Shown here: one piece after another, positions 1-9,700 of the stretch
Layout of the letters: the number at the start of each line of letters is the position of its first letter
Numbering within the stretch: the stretch's first letter is position 1
Origin: Chitinophaga sp. MM2321
GTDB taxonomy: Bacteria; Bacteroidota; Bacteroidia; Chitinophagales; Chitinophagaceae
DNA length: 64,000 bases
Direction: 5' to 3'
NCBI RefSeq assembly: GCF_964033635.1
Contig: NZ_OZ035533.1
Coordinates: forward strand, 3,968,001-4,032,000
Notes under the pieces: model-generated
Databases searched by the model: none
Seen by the model: the letters and a program-made list of their open reading frames with translations, nothing else
Told to the model about the DNA's origin: nothing
Made by a program: the position numbers and the translations under genes

Positions 1-46
1 AAATTATCAGGGAGAAAAAATATCTAGCTTTCATACTTATTAAATT

Positions 47-3000
47 TTAAAGGGTAACATTTAGCCCAAAAGAGAAAGTGCGCTGCATAGGATAAATTTT
101 CGCATCGCCCACGGCCAGTTCCGGATCCAGTGATTTTTGCAGTTTTGTGAAAGTAGCCAGGTTGTCGCCACTCACGTATACCCGTAAACGTTGCAAGCCC
201 ATTTTTGAAACTAATTGTGGAGAGAGATTGTATCCCACCTGGATATTTTTAATCCGCATGTAAGCAGCATTCTGCAGATATCTTGTTTGTACCTGCATGT
301 TTTTACTCATCTCACCGGTCATATAGTATTTAGGAAAAAAACCGTCCGGCGTTGTTGTTGTCCACCGGTCCAGGTTCTGCTCAATCACGGTGCCCTGCCA
401 CTCACTACCCACGATACCCCAGTACATAGCGGAAGAGATCCATACATCGCGCTTTGCAACCCCCTGGAAGAAAACAGACAGATCCAACCCTTTATAGGAG
501 CCACCTAAAGAAAGCCCGTAAGCATATTGCGGTGTATTATTTCCAATCCTTTTCCTATCACCGGGATCACTTAATGTATTGGTACCAAAATCCACGCTAC
601 CATCGCCATTGATATCTTTATAACGAACATCTCCCGGTGTCCAGTTACCACCAAAAACTTTTCCCTGACCAGGTGATTTCGCTACTTCATCGGTGGATTG
701 AAAAAGGCCGCTGGTTTCATATCCCCATATTTCTCCCATCTGCATACCCTTATACCAATCGGATAACAAGCCGGTTGGATTGGGATATTTAATGACTGTG
801 CTGTTGTAATTACTCAATACCCCCTTCACAAAATAATTAACGTCTCCTATCTGGTCATTCCAGCCCAGCGTTAATTCAAATCCTTTTGTGCGCATCGCTG
901 CATTATTGGCCTTTGGTACCGCTGTACCCAATACCACTGGTAATGCCTGTGCGGGGCCTACGAAATCTTCCGCATCTCTTTTATACCAATCGAAAGATGC
1001 CGAAAGCCGGTTATCCAATAATTCCGCATCAATGCCGAAATCAAGTGACTTTATGGTAGCCCAGGTAAGCACTGGGTTCACCAAACCAGGTGGCGTGATG
1101 TATGCCTGCCGGCCATCACTGAATATCCAGTTACTAGACGTTGGCGATACGGTGCCGAGACCAGGGTAGAACGGATAATAATTATTCTGAGCGGCGTTAT
1201 CACCCCATTGATCCCCGAGTGTTCCATACGAACCCCTTATTTTGAATACATTCACCACTTTGGACAACTCATTCCAGAATACTTCTTTTGAAACAACATA
1301 TCCTGCCGATACAGATGGATACAGGTTCCACCGGCTGTTTTGCAGGAACCTGGAAGAGGCATCATACCGCCCGTTCACTTCCAGAAGATATTTTTCCTTA
1401 TAGTTATAGTTGAACCTTCCGAAGAACCCTTCAATAGCCAGGCGTATATCATTATCCCCCACAGAAGGATTCGGATTATAAGTAAGATTCAGAGAAGGGA
1501 TATCATTGGAATACAACAGGGAATTGCCTGCATTCAATGATTTCAATGTCCTGTAATCTTTGATAAATCCACCCAGTACCTGAAAATTATGCGCCCCTAC
1601 ATTCTTTTCATAGTTGGCATACAGGTTCATCACGTAATGGTCCTGTTTTATGTAGGATTTCTGCAGTGAATTATTCGGGTTGGTCTGAAACATCACTACT
1701 TTATTTCCACTAGGCAAAGTTGAATAAACAACTTTGTTGAAGTTCTCATCATTATAGTTCCTGCCATCATACGTAAAGTTGGCAGTAATATTCAGCCCCT
1801 TTACAGGTTTTAATACGATTTCTCCTGTCATCATGGATTTATCGTCTGTATAGGTTTTTCTGCCTCCTTCTGTAAACAATCCGATGTTGGAATAATCAGA
1901 ATAAAAACCGTCCGGGTTTTTGAATGGCGTAGTTGGCAACTTCCTTGCAATCTGGTGCATGTAATTACCCCCGGTTGCATCGTTATAAGTAGCTGGTGTA
2001 TTGTTCAATTCTCGGGAAAAGGAACTACGGAAATTTAAGTCGAGCCAGGATGTTACAGATGATAATACATTCGCCCTGAGATTATAGCGTTTGTAAGTAT
2101 CGCTCATAAAATTATACATCCCTTGCTTGTCCATATATCCTGCACCCAGATAATAGGAGGTACTTTTACTACCACCGGAAACGCCGAGGTTATGCTGTTG
2201 ACTGAAGGCCCAGGGCTTAAAATACAGGTCGAACCAATCGTTATTACCATTTCCTTTATTAGGGCCTGCACCGGAAAAATAGCCGATGCCTGATCCATAC
2301 CAATCATCCCTGTTAGGATCCTTGATGGTTTCATCTTTCATTTTCCCGGACTGGTAATCCCGGATACGTTGAAGGGTTTCTTCATCAAACCAGGGTGCCC
2401 GTCCTGAGTTGACAAAGGCCTCATTATAAATATTTGCAAAATCAAGGGAATTAACCATTTTAGGAAGATTAATTACCTGGGAAAACGAAAGATTATTATT
2501 ATAAGTAACAGATGGTTTATGGTCCTTCTTGCCTTGTTTGGTAGTAATGAGCATTACACCATAAGGGACGCTGGAGCCATAAATGGCGGAAGAAGCGGCA
2601 TCTTTCAAAATTGAAATACTTTCTATGTCTGCAGGACTGATGGTATTAATATCACCTCCGGGTACGCCGTCAATCACTACAAGTGGGCCAGCTGAAACAC
2701 CAAACCCGGTGTATCCCCTGACGTTTATTCCTGGTCGCGCATCGGGTGCGCCACCGCTTGTTGTTTGTGTAATATTTAAACTGGCTACCTGGCCCTGTAA
2801 AGCCTGACCAATATTAGTAACTGGTCTGTTCTGAAGATCTTTGGAAGAAACAGCTGCCACAGCACCTGTAAGATTCACTTTTTTTCGTTGTCCATAACCC
2901 ACTACCACCACATCTTCCAGTGAGTTCACAGCTGCTTCCAACTGCTCCTGTACCGGTGCATTATTTTTCAACAGTACTTCTTTTGTTTTGTATCCTACAT

Positions 3001-3259
3001 AGGAAATCATCAAAGTATGTGATGATCCTTTCAGCCGGATAGAAAAATTTCCTGCTGCATCCGTGGCAGTACCATTACTTGTATTCTTTTCCTGGATGCT
3101 GACCATTTCAAGTGGCTCACCTGTTGCAGCCAGTATTTTTCCGGTTATAACAGTGCCGGGACCCGGACCAGCTGTTTCCTGTGCATACAATGAATACGAT
3201 GAGCAGGCTATTAACAGTACCCATATGATCGGGTAAGCCAAAAACGAGTGTTGCCTCAT
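47..3259 (-). CDS. SusC/RagA-type TonB-linked outer membrane protein
   Basis: TonB-dependent outer membrane channel that, with a SusD lipoprotein, imports glycan oligomers. The 1070-residue protein has a signal peptide ending near residue 26 (SLYAQ), a carboxypeptidase-regulatory-like domain (about 37-115), the SusC hallmark VVVVGYGQRKK (about 117-127), a plug domain with the DAASSAIYGS signature, and a long beta-barrel ending in an aromatic-rich terminal strand (TFSFGLNVTL). The length is normal for SusC. It reads off the left side of the window, and its SusD partner is presumably the next gene downstream, outside the window. The GH20 hexosaminidase lies 119 bp upstream on the same strand, so a GlcNAc- or GalNAc-containing glycan is a plausible but unproved substrate. 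Family assignment is firm; substrate is inference. Confidence 0.93.
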   Translation of the reverse strand: MRQHSFLAYPIIWVLLIACSSYSLYAQETAGPGPGTVITGKILAATGEPLEMVSIQEKNTSNGTATDAAGNFSIRLKGSSHTLMISYVGYKTKEVLLKNNAPVQEQLEAAVNSLEDVVVVGYGQRKKVNLTGAVAAVSSKDLQNRPVTNIGQALQGQVASLNITQTTSGGAPDARPGINVRGYTGFGVSAGPLVVIDGVPGGDINTISPADIESISILKDAASSAIYGSSVPYGVMLITTKQGKKDHKPSVTYNNNLSFSQVINLPKMVNSLDFANIYNEAFVNSGRAPWFDEETLQRIRDYQSGKMKDETIKDPNRDDWYGSGIGYFSGAGPNKGNGNNDWFDLYFKPWAFSQQHNLGVSGGSKSTSYYLGAGYMDKQGMYNFMSDTYKRYNLRANVLSSVTSWLDLNFRSSFSRELNNTPATYNDATGGNYMHQIARKLPTTPFKNPDGFYSDYSNIGLFTEGGRKTYTDDKSMMTGEIVLKPVKGLNITANFTYDGRNYNDENFNKVVYSTLPSGNKVVMFQTNPNNSLQKSYIKQDHYVMNLYANYEKNVGAHNFQVLGGFIKDYRTLKSLNAGNSLLYSNDIPSLNLTYNPNPSVGDNDIRLAIEGFFGRFNYNYKEKYLLEVNGRYDASSRFLQNSRWNLYPSVSAGYVVSKEVFWNELSKVVNVFKIRGSYGTLGDQWGDNAAQNNYYPFYPGLGTVSPTSSNWIFSDGRQAYITPPGLVNPVLTWATIKSLDFGIDAELLDNRLSASFDWYKRDAEDFVGPAQALPVVLGTAVPKANNAAMRTKGFELTLGWNDQIGDVNYFVKGVLSNYNSTVIKYPNPTGLLSDWYKGMQMGEIWGYETSGLFQSTDEVAKSPGQGKVFGGNWTPGDVRYKDINGDGSVDFGTNTLSDPGDRKRIGNNTPQYAYGLSLGGSYKGLDLSVFFQGVAKRDVWISSAMYWGIVGSEWQGTVIEQNLDRWTTTTPDGFFPKYYMTGEMSKNMQVQTRYLQNAAYMRIKNIQVGYNLSPQLVSKMGLQRLRVYVSGDNLATFTKLQKSLDPELAVGDAKIYPMQRTFSFGLNVTL

Positions 3260-3300
3260 AATGCGCTTGTGTTTAAAGAATGAATATGTAGATGATGGTT

Positions 3301-3330
3301 GATATCCGGGAATAAGATTCCCGGGTTATC
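3301..3330. other. Short hairpin between GH20 and SusC genes
   Basis: CCGGGAA (3306-3312) and TTCCCGG (3318-3324) form a 7-bp perfect stem with a 5-nt loop in the 119-bp spacer. No T-run follows on either strand, so it is not a convincing intrinsic terminator. It could be an mRNA processing or stability element that sets different levels of the two genes. Confidence 0.3.
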
Positions 3331-3378
3331 GCTTGCGGGATAACAGTAGATGATTTATGGTTGATTGAATCTCTATAA

Positions 3379-4929
3379 CTATTTAAAATCGCCTCTGTAA
3401 TATTTTACATCCATGTACTTGAGCCAGTTTCTGTGATACATCTTGCGTGTATTGAATTTTTCGTAGTCTTTATCATCAGCGGATGACCAGGCTCTTTCCG
3501 CAAGCGCCAGTAAACGTGGGAAAAGCTGCGCATCAATCCGGGCTTGGGTACGATCGATATGCGACCAGAAATTGGCCTGGATACCCAGAATATGACGGGT
3601 AACATTTTCATCCTGGTTACCCGAAAAAGGATCAAATTCAAAAACTTTCTTCGTATTAATACTATTGTACGTATAATCGAAATACATGTGGGAAGTAGGT
3701 GTCATCACCACATCATACCCTTTTGCAGCCGCTTCCATACCAGGTTTGCTACCCGTCCAGCTCATGATCACCCAGTCTTTTGTCAGGCTCTTATTATCAT
3801 GCAGAATCTCATCCCAGGCAACCGGCCGTTTTCCTTCTTTAACCGCCTGATCGCGTAGCTGCTGCATAAAATAACCTTGCAGGGCACCAGTGTTGTCCAG
3901 CTTTGCAGATTTAACAAGTGCCTGGCATTTGGGACATTGTTCCCATTCGGTTCTTGGCACCTCATCACCTCCCAGGTGAATATAGCGGGAAGGGAACATG
4001 GCAGCGGTTTCCGTAATGGCTGTACGGAAAAATTTCGCACTTCCGGGATTGCCTACGCAAAAAACATCACGCGTAACACCATCTCCACTAAAAAAAGGAA
4101 AGATGGGTGCAATATTACCACTACATGATAAGTCAGGATATGCAAACAGTGCTGCGTGGCTATGACCCGGAGATTCAATTTCAGGAACTAAGTCAACATG
4201 CATCTGTTTTGCATAATTATTCAAATCCTGTATATCTGCAACCGTATAATATCCCTGAAACTCCTTGGGTTCATGAAAAGAAGGGTCGAAAGTGGTAGCT
4301 TTTTCTGCCAGCAGCGGATATCCGTTTATCGGAATACGCCATCCCTGATCATCTGTTAAATGAAGGTGCAGTACATTTAATTTGTAAAAAGCCATTCTCC
4401 TGATCGTTCTTTTAATATAATCCGGTGACATAAACGTACGGGAAAGATCCAGCATCAGGCCACGCCATTTAAAGCGCGGAAAGTCAGTAACATTGATGGA
4501 TGGAATGTTGACAGGAGCTGCCGCCATATCGCTCTTCCAATCCTGTGCCGGTAACAGTTGAAGCAGGGACATACATCCATAGAAGATCCCTGTATGATCA
4601 GCAGCACTGATAGTGACGCCCGTAGCTGAAATATCTAAACGATAGGATTCCGCAGGTGCCTGCTCTTTTGTCTTTACCAGGATAATGGCATTTTTTCCGG
4701 ATGCTTTTTTTTCAATCGCCAGCTGATTGCCGGTAATCATTTGTATCTCCTGCTGAAGAATACCTGCTTCGCTTTCCAATTCTTGCGGAGCCTGTATAGT
4801 GGTGGCTGCGTTAATGATGAAGGCGCCTTTTCCCGCAGTCATTTTTTGTGGAAGCGGGATTATCTGCTGTGCAGCAACCGTCATGAATAAAAACATTCCG
4901 CTAATAACAGTGTAAAGTGCTTTGATCAT
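3379..4929 (-). CDS. Beta-N-acetylhexosaminidase, GH20
   Basis: Secreted exo-hexosaminidase removing terminal GlcNAc or GalNAc. A signal peptide (residues 1-20, ending TVAA) is followed by the GH20 N-terminal beta domain (about 23-145), then the TIM barrel. The barrel opens with the typical FKWRGLMLDLSRTF segment (153-166) and has HLHLTDDQGW (188-197), and the catalytic Asp-Glu pair is D322/E323 in HLGGDE. In this family the Asp orients the substrate acetamido group and the Glu is the general acid. The length (516 aa) is typical for a single-domain bacterial GH20. It sits upstream of a SusC gene on the same strand and divergent from an AraC regulator 127 bp away, which suggests a small inducible glycan locus. 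Confidence 0.94.
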   Translation of the reverse strand: MIKALYTVISGMFLFMTVAAQQIIPLPQKMTAGKGAFIINAATTIQAPQELESEAGILQQEIQMITGNQLAIEKKASGKNAIILVKTKEQAPAESYRLDISATGVTISAADHTGIFYGCMSLLQLLPAQDWKSDMAAAPVNIPSINVTDFPRFKWRGLMLDLSRTFMSPDYIKRTIRRMAFYKLNVLHLHLTDDQGWRIPINGYPLLAEKATTFDPSFHEPKEFQGYYTVADIQDLNNYAKQMHVDLVPEIESPGHSHAALFAYPDLSCSGNIAPIFPFFSGDGVTRDVFCVGNPGSAKFFRTAITETAAMFPSRYIHLGGDEVPRTEWEQCPKCQALVKSAKLDNTGALQGYFMQQLRDQAVKEGKRPVAWDEILHDNKSLTKDWVIMSWTGSKPGMEAAAKGYDVVMTPTSHMYFDYTYNSINTKKVFEFDPFSGNQDENVTRHILGIQANFWSHIDRTQARIDAQLFPRLLALAERAWSSADDKDYEKFNTRKMYHRNWLKYMDVKYYRGDFK

Positions 4930-5056
4930 AGTTCTGTTTTATCCTTTTTTTGAATAAGCTGTTTTAAGGGATAGATGTTATTTGCTAAATTCCGGTATTT
5001 ATAAATAAAAGATTCATTAATTTGTACCATAGTACTATTTTATAAAACCTTTGCCG

Positions 5057-5920
5057 ATGAAGATTGATGTAAAAACCACGAAAACCAGGGTCATTACTGA
5101 TTTCAAAGGAATAGGTGTTCATGAATTAATTGTGCTGGGAAAATACAATTACAACCGGGTAGAGAACAACCTGGAAGATCATGTACACAATGATATGATT
5201 GAGATATGCTATTATGATAAAGGGAGCCAATGGTTTGCTGTAAATCATAACAGATATCTTGTAAGAGGAGGAGATATTTTTATTCACTTCCCGGGTGAAG
5301 TACATGGCTCGGGAGGCTTCCCGGAAGCGAAAGGCTGTCTTTACTGGTTTATTATAAAAGCTAATAAATCAAAAAGACACCAGGGTGATCATGAGAACAT
5401 TGGTTACCTGGTCAACGAATTAGTTAATTTGAAGAGAAGACATTTCAGGGGAGGTTTCGTCTTAAAAAAAATGTTGGAAGATGTATTTAATGCCATTAAA
5501 GCAAAGGGAGAAACACAACAGATAAAAAAGATAAGAATTGCTTTACTAACACAATTATTCCTGCTAAAAATAATGGAATATGCGAATAAAAAAAGTAATG
5601 ATACAGACAATGAACGCCTGCAGAAAGTGTATCATCTTATCGATTCCAGACTCACTGAATACATAACCATAGCCGATTTGGCCAAGGAAGCAAACTTGTC
5701 GCAGTCGCGCTTCAAAAACTGGTTTAAAGAATTATCCGGGTTTACGCCCGTAGATTACGTGCAGCGAAAGAGAGTAGATTATGCGATTCAGAAATTAAAG
5801 GAATCGCCATCTACCAGTATCAAGGACCTCGCCTATGAATTGAATTTTTCCTCGCAGCAATATTTTTCAACAGTGGTGAAAAAATTTACGGGAAAATCTC
5901 CCGGCGAGCTAAGAAGCTAA
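5057..5920 (+). CDS. AraC-family transcriptional regulator with cupin sensor domain
   Basis: One-component regulator of 287 residues. The N-terminal half is a cupin-like sensor (HVHNDMIEICYYDKGSQWF and GDIFIHFPGEVHG segments). The C-terminal ~100 residues hold the two AraC helix-turn-helix motifs: IADLAKEANLSQSRFKNWFK, and IKDLAYELNFSSQQYFSTVV followed by the KKFTGKSPGELR tail. The open frame extends two codons upstream through a TTG, but the ATG at 5057 is the better start. It is divergent from the GH20 gene, so it probably controls the GH20-SusC operon in response to a sugar; the ligand is unknown. Confidence 0.88.
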   Translation: MKIDVKTTKTRVITDFKGIGVHELIVLGKYNYNRVENNLEDHVHNDMIEICYYDKGSQWFAVNHNRYLVRGGDIFIHFPGEVHGSGGFPEAKGCLYWFIIKANKSKRHQGDHENIGYLVNELVNLKRRHFRGGFVLKKMLEDVFNAIKAKGETQQIKKIRIALLTQLFLLKIMEYANKKSNDTDNERLQKVYHLIDSRLTEYITIADLAKEANLSQSRFKNWFKELSGFTPVDYVQRKRVDYAIQKLKESPSTSIKDLAYELNFSSQQYFSTVVKKFTGKSPGELRS

Positions 5921-5997
5921 AAGAGCTTATCTTGATTCACTAAAGTATTTATATTAATATCAGATTTCTTAATACTTAATAACTACCATAACACTCC

Positions 5998-6699
5998 ATG
6001 ACAAGCGATCATACAGCACATCCGCGGATAGATCAGGCTGGGTTTGACTTTTTAAATTCATTAAAAGAAAACAATAACAGGGACTGGTTCAACGCACATA
6101 AAACAGCATATCAAAAAGAACTGGATCATATAGAAATCTTTGCGGAAGCACTATTAGCGCAACTCTCGGCACATGATCTGATAGAAACACCTTCAGGAAA
6201 GAAAAGTCTGTACCGCATTTACAGGGACACGCGTTTCTCCAACGATAAAACACCTTATAAAACATACTGGAGCGGCAGCTTTAAACGTGCCACCAAATAT
6301 CGCAGGGGCGGATACTATTTCCATATTCAACCGGGCAACAGCTTTGTTTCAGGCGGCTTTTGGGGTCCCGTTCCACAAGATCTGAAACGGATCAGGGATG
6401 ATATCTCTTTTGATGCTACCCCCCTAAGAAAAATACTGAACAACAAATCATTTATATCCACCTTTAAAACATTGAAGGGAGAACAATTAAAAACTGCCCC
6501 CAAAGGTTTCGATACAGCTCACGAGGCCATTGATCTGTTGCGTTATAAACAATTCCTGCTCGTAAGACCGTTTTCGGATGAAGAAGTTTTAAGTAACCAT
6601 TTTTTAAAAGAGGTTAGCCAGACCTTTCAGGAAATGCGGCCTTTTTTCGATTACATGAGCGAAGTATTAACAACAGATACCAATGGGCAGGCCGGATAG
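5998..6699 (+). CDS. DUF2461 family protein
   Basis: A 233-residue soluble protein matching the DUF2461 (TIGR02453) family by its opening FDFLNSLKENNNRDWFNAHK segment and its middle YRIYRDTRFSNDKTPYKTYW segment. The family is widespread and has no established biochemical role. There is no signal peptide, so it is probably cytoplasmic. It lies 77 bp after the AraC gene and its stop is only 9 bp from the stop of the convergent synthase gene, a junction that lacks the large hairpins seen at other convergent junctions here. Confidence 0.85.
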   Translation: MTSDHTAHPRIDQAGFDFLNSLKENNNRDWFNAHKTAYQKELDHIEIFAEALLAQLSAHDLIETPSGKKSLYRIYRDTRFSNDKTPYKTYWSGSFKRATKYRRGGYYFHIQPGNSFVSGGFWGPVPQDLKRIRDDISFDATPLRKILNNKSFISTFKTLKGEQLKTAPKGFDTAHEAIDLLRYKQFLLVRPFSDEEVLSNHFLKEVSQTFQEMRPFFDYMSEVLTTDTNGQAG

Positions 6700-6708
6700 C
6701 AGATAAAG

Positions 6709-9700
6709 TTAGTCTGACAGCGGTATATTCAAGACAGCATGCGCAGTAGCCACGTGGTCACCTTTTACAGCTTCCAGATAAAGCCTGTAGCGATCCGGGT
6801 TTTCGGGTATACTGATAGTGATGGAAGTTCCGGTACCCAGTTTCTTTAAGAATATGTCGTCACCATAGTTATCTGTTTTTATAAGATACCATTCAAACTT
6901 CAAATCATTGTTGGCTGCACCTGCCAGTTTCCATGCATCGTTGCTGTAAACAAGTGCATGATAGGTCAGCAGGCTGTTGGGATAAGTCATTCTGGCCGGC
7001 CGTAATATATGAATGTTGGGAATGTCTGACTGATGGCTGGTTTTACCCCAAAGATATTCCAACTGGTAGTAGGATGGTTTGTAGCGGCCCCAATGATCAG
7101 TCAGGCCATCAAAGGTTACATAATCTCTCGTTTCCAGGTCCTGCCAGGTAGTGATGAAAGCGGATACCCGGCTATCTTTCAAATGTGCATAAGCTGCTAC
7201 CGGGATCTGACTGATATAATGCGGAATGGTTACTTCCTCCAGTTGTGCTAAACCGGTTGTATCCTTTCCTACAATCACACCGAAAGCATCTGCCTGTGGT
7301 AATTCCTGCTGTAGTACCTGCAAGGTATTGGCAATATTACCGGTAAGGTCTACATCAATTGTCAATGGCCTGGTAGTATCAATGGCTTTAATTGCTGTCA
7401 GCAGCTTTTTCAGCCAAAGGAGATAATCTCTTTGCTGATAGAGCAGGCGCGGTTTAAAGTATTGCTTACCGAGTTGCTGCCAGGTAGTATTACCGATATT
7501 CCAGGCTACAATAGAAGGGTTTTGTTTCAATTCCCGCACACCTTGAATAATTGTTTTCTCCAGTGTGGCAAGCATTTCCGCGTCCTTATTCATATCTGTA
7601 ATCTGTGGTATCCAAAAACCATAATGGATGTTCATACCTTGTTCTGCTGCAACACGCAGGATATTCCTGTCATACACACCCGGGCCAAAACGACGGATAG
7701 TATTCACGCCAAGTGCTTTCATACCTGTGAAATCCTGTGTAATCTTCCGTCTTGTAAGTGCGTGTAAATTTCTGAACCAGTTCTCGCCAGTATGATAGTT
7801 GAGTCCTCTGATAGTATCCGGCAGCGCAAGCTGTTTCCTCCCCGTTGCTTCCTGAACAGGTGTGTTGGCAACCATAACATCCCCATAGTTCACTGCATCT
7901 TCTTTTTTACTGATACGGGCATATTTCTCTTCAGCAGCAAATACTTTTCCCGGGTATTGTAGTTTCCAGTCCAGTGTATTCCCCGCAAGCGGACGAAGAA
8001 TATTTTTATCCTGGCTGCTGTTGAAAAATACGAATGCATGAATTTCAGGGAAGTCCTTATTGATCACGTTGAATGCGTCTTCCAGCCATAGATCCTGGTT
8101 CCCCGCCATGGCGAGCGAACCCATTTCAGCTATCATAACCGGTAACCCCGACCTGAAAACCGGCAGGCGATGGAAAGGTGTGTATAATGCTTTAAAGGAA
8201 AACGATTCCCCATTTTCATTTTGCGGGCCGTAATTCAAACTGGTAACACCCATCCAGTCAACATATGCCGTACCGGGAAAGTAGTCTGCCGCCGCAGCAG
8301 GCTGCCAGGGGTTCCAGACCCATATGGCGTTATTGACACCATGATGACTAAAGAAGTTGTATACATATTTCCAGGCAGCTTTGAATTCTTCAGCAGTATT
8401 ATTACCCGCCTGCGACCAGGGATAAGCAGGATTATCCGCCTCATGTGCAAAACGAATGTATACCGGACGATTCAATGATTTTATCTGGCCGGCAAACCGG
8501 AGGAGATAATGATCAAAAAAACCGGCACTGATATGGGCGAAAACCTTTTGCCCGTTTCTTAATTCTTTGTCAGCAGCAGCACTACCAAATAAAGAGGTCC
8601 AGGGTTCCCAGGTGATCATAGGCAATGATCCGTTGCGGTAAATAGCCTGCATCAGGGAGTCGGGCAAATAACACTGTTGTGCATCTCCCCATGGTATATA
8701 GAGCGATATAATGTTGAAATGGGTATTAAACTGCTGCTGGTAATCTTTTACCTGTTCAAGAGAAGTAAGACCATCTGTTTCATCGGGACTGTATATACCG
8801 TTATAAAATGCCCTTTGTCTGCCTACCGGTTCATGGAGCCGGGTAACAGGTTCGGGGTTAATACCCATGGTATACCATGTCATAAAAACAGCTATCAAAA
8901 GTAAGGGTAATGCCAGTTTACGGAAAACGGTATACAAATGCAGATGCCGGAACAGCCAGAATTGTTTTTTTAACAGTAACGGATATACGAGTATCGTACT
9001 TATCCAGGGAAAGCGCATAGATAAGCGGCGGAGTCTCAGGCTTGCAACAATATTGAAAGCCATGATCAGGCAGTTAATACCGGCTATGCCGGCCATCACC
9101 AGCGAATAAGGGTTCCAGTCGTATGACAACCCATAAATGATCGCTCCCAGCGACACCAGTATCACCATAATATTGGGGATGTTCAAAGTCCAGTTATCCG
9201 GTCCGCTATCATCTTTGGGTGTTGGAATGTAAGGGACTTTTTTCCGGATCAGCGTATAAATGAGTCCGAGTATATAGATCCACCAGGTACCGATCAGCAG
9301 CAGTCCTCCTACTACATGAAAGCCCCTTTCTGTTTCTTCCATCACCCATCGCTGCACAAAATGACGGATCACGATGATGGATGTGATAGTGGGCAATCCC
9401 AACAGGGCAAAATCTATCATATCCACATGAAAGGGTATCCGGCCCGTTAACAGCGAAAGTACAGGGATCAGAAAATTTATGAAGAAGACAACACCGGAAA
9501 GATAATGAAGCGGAATAGTGCCATAGTGCAACTGCTGCCTCCATGTAAAATGCCGGAACAGCCTGGGATAGGCAGTCACCAGCAACTCCAGCGTGCCCCT
9601 CGCCCATTTCAGTTGCTGCGCATAATAGGCAGACATCGTTGCGGGTACAAGTCCCCGCGTCAATACTGCGGGCACATACACAGATTTCCAACCTTTGGCA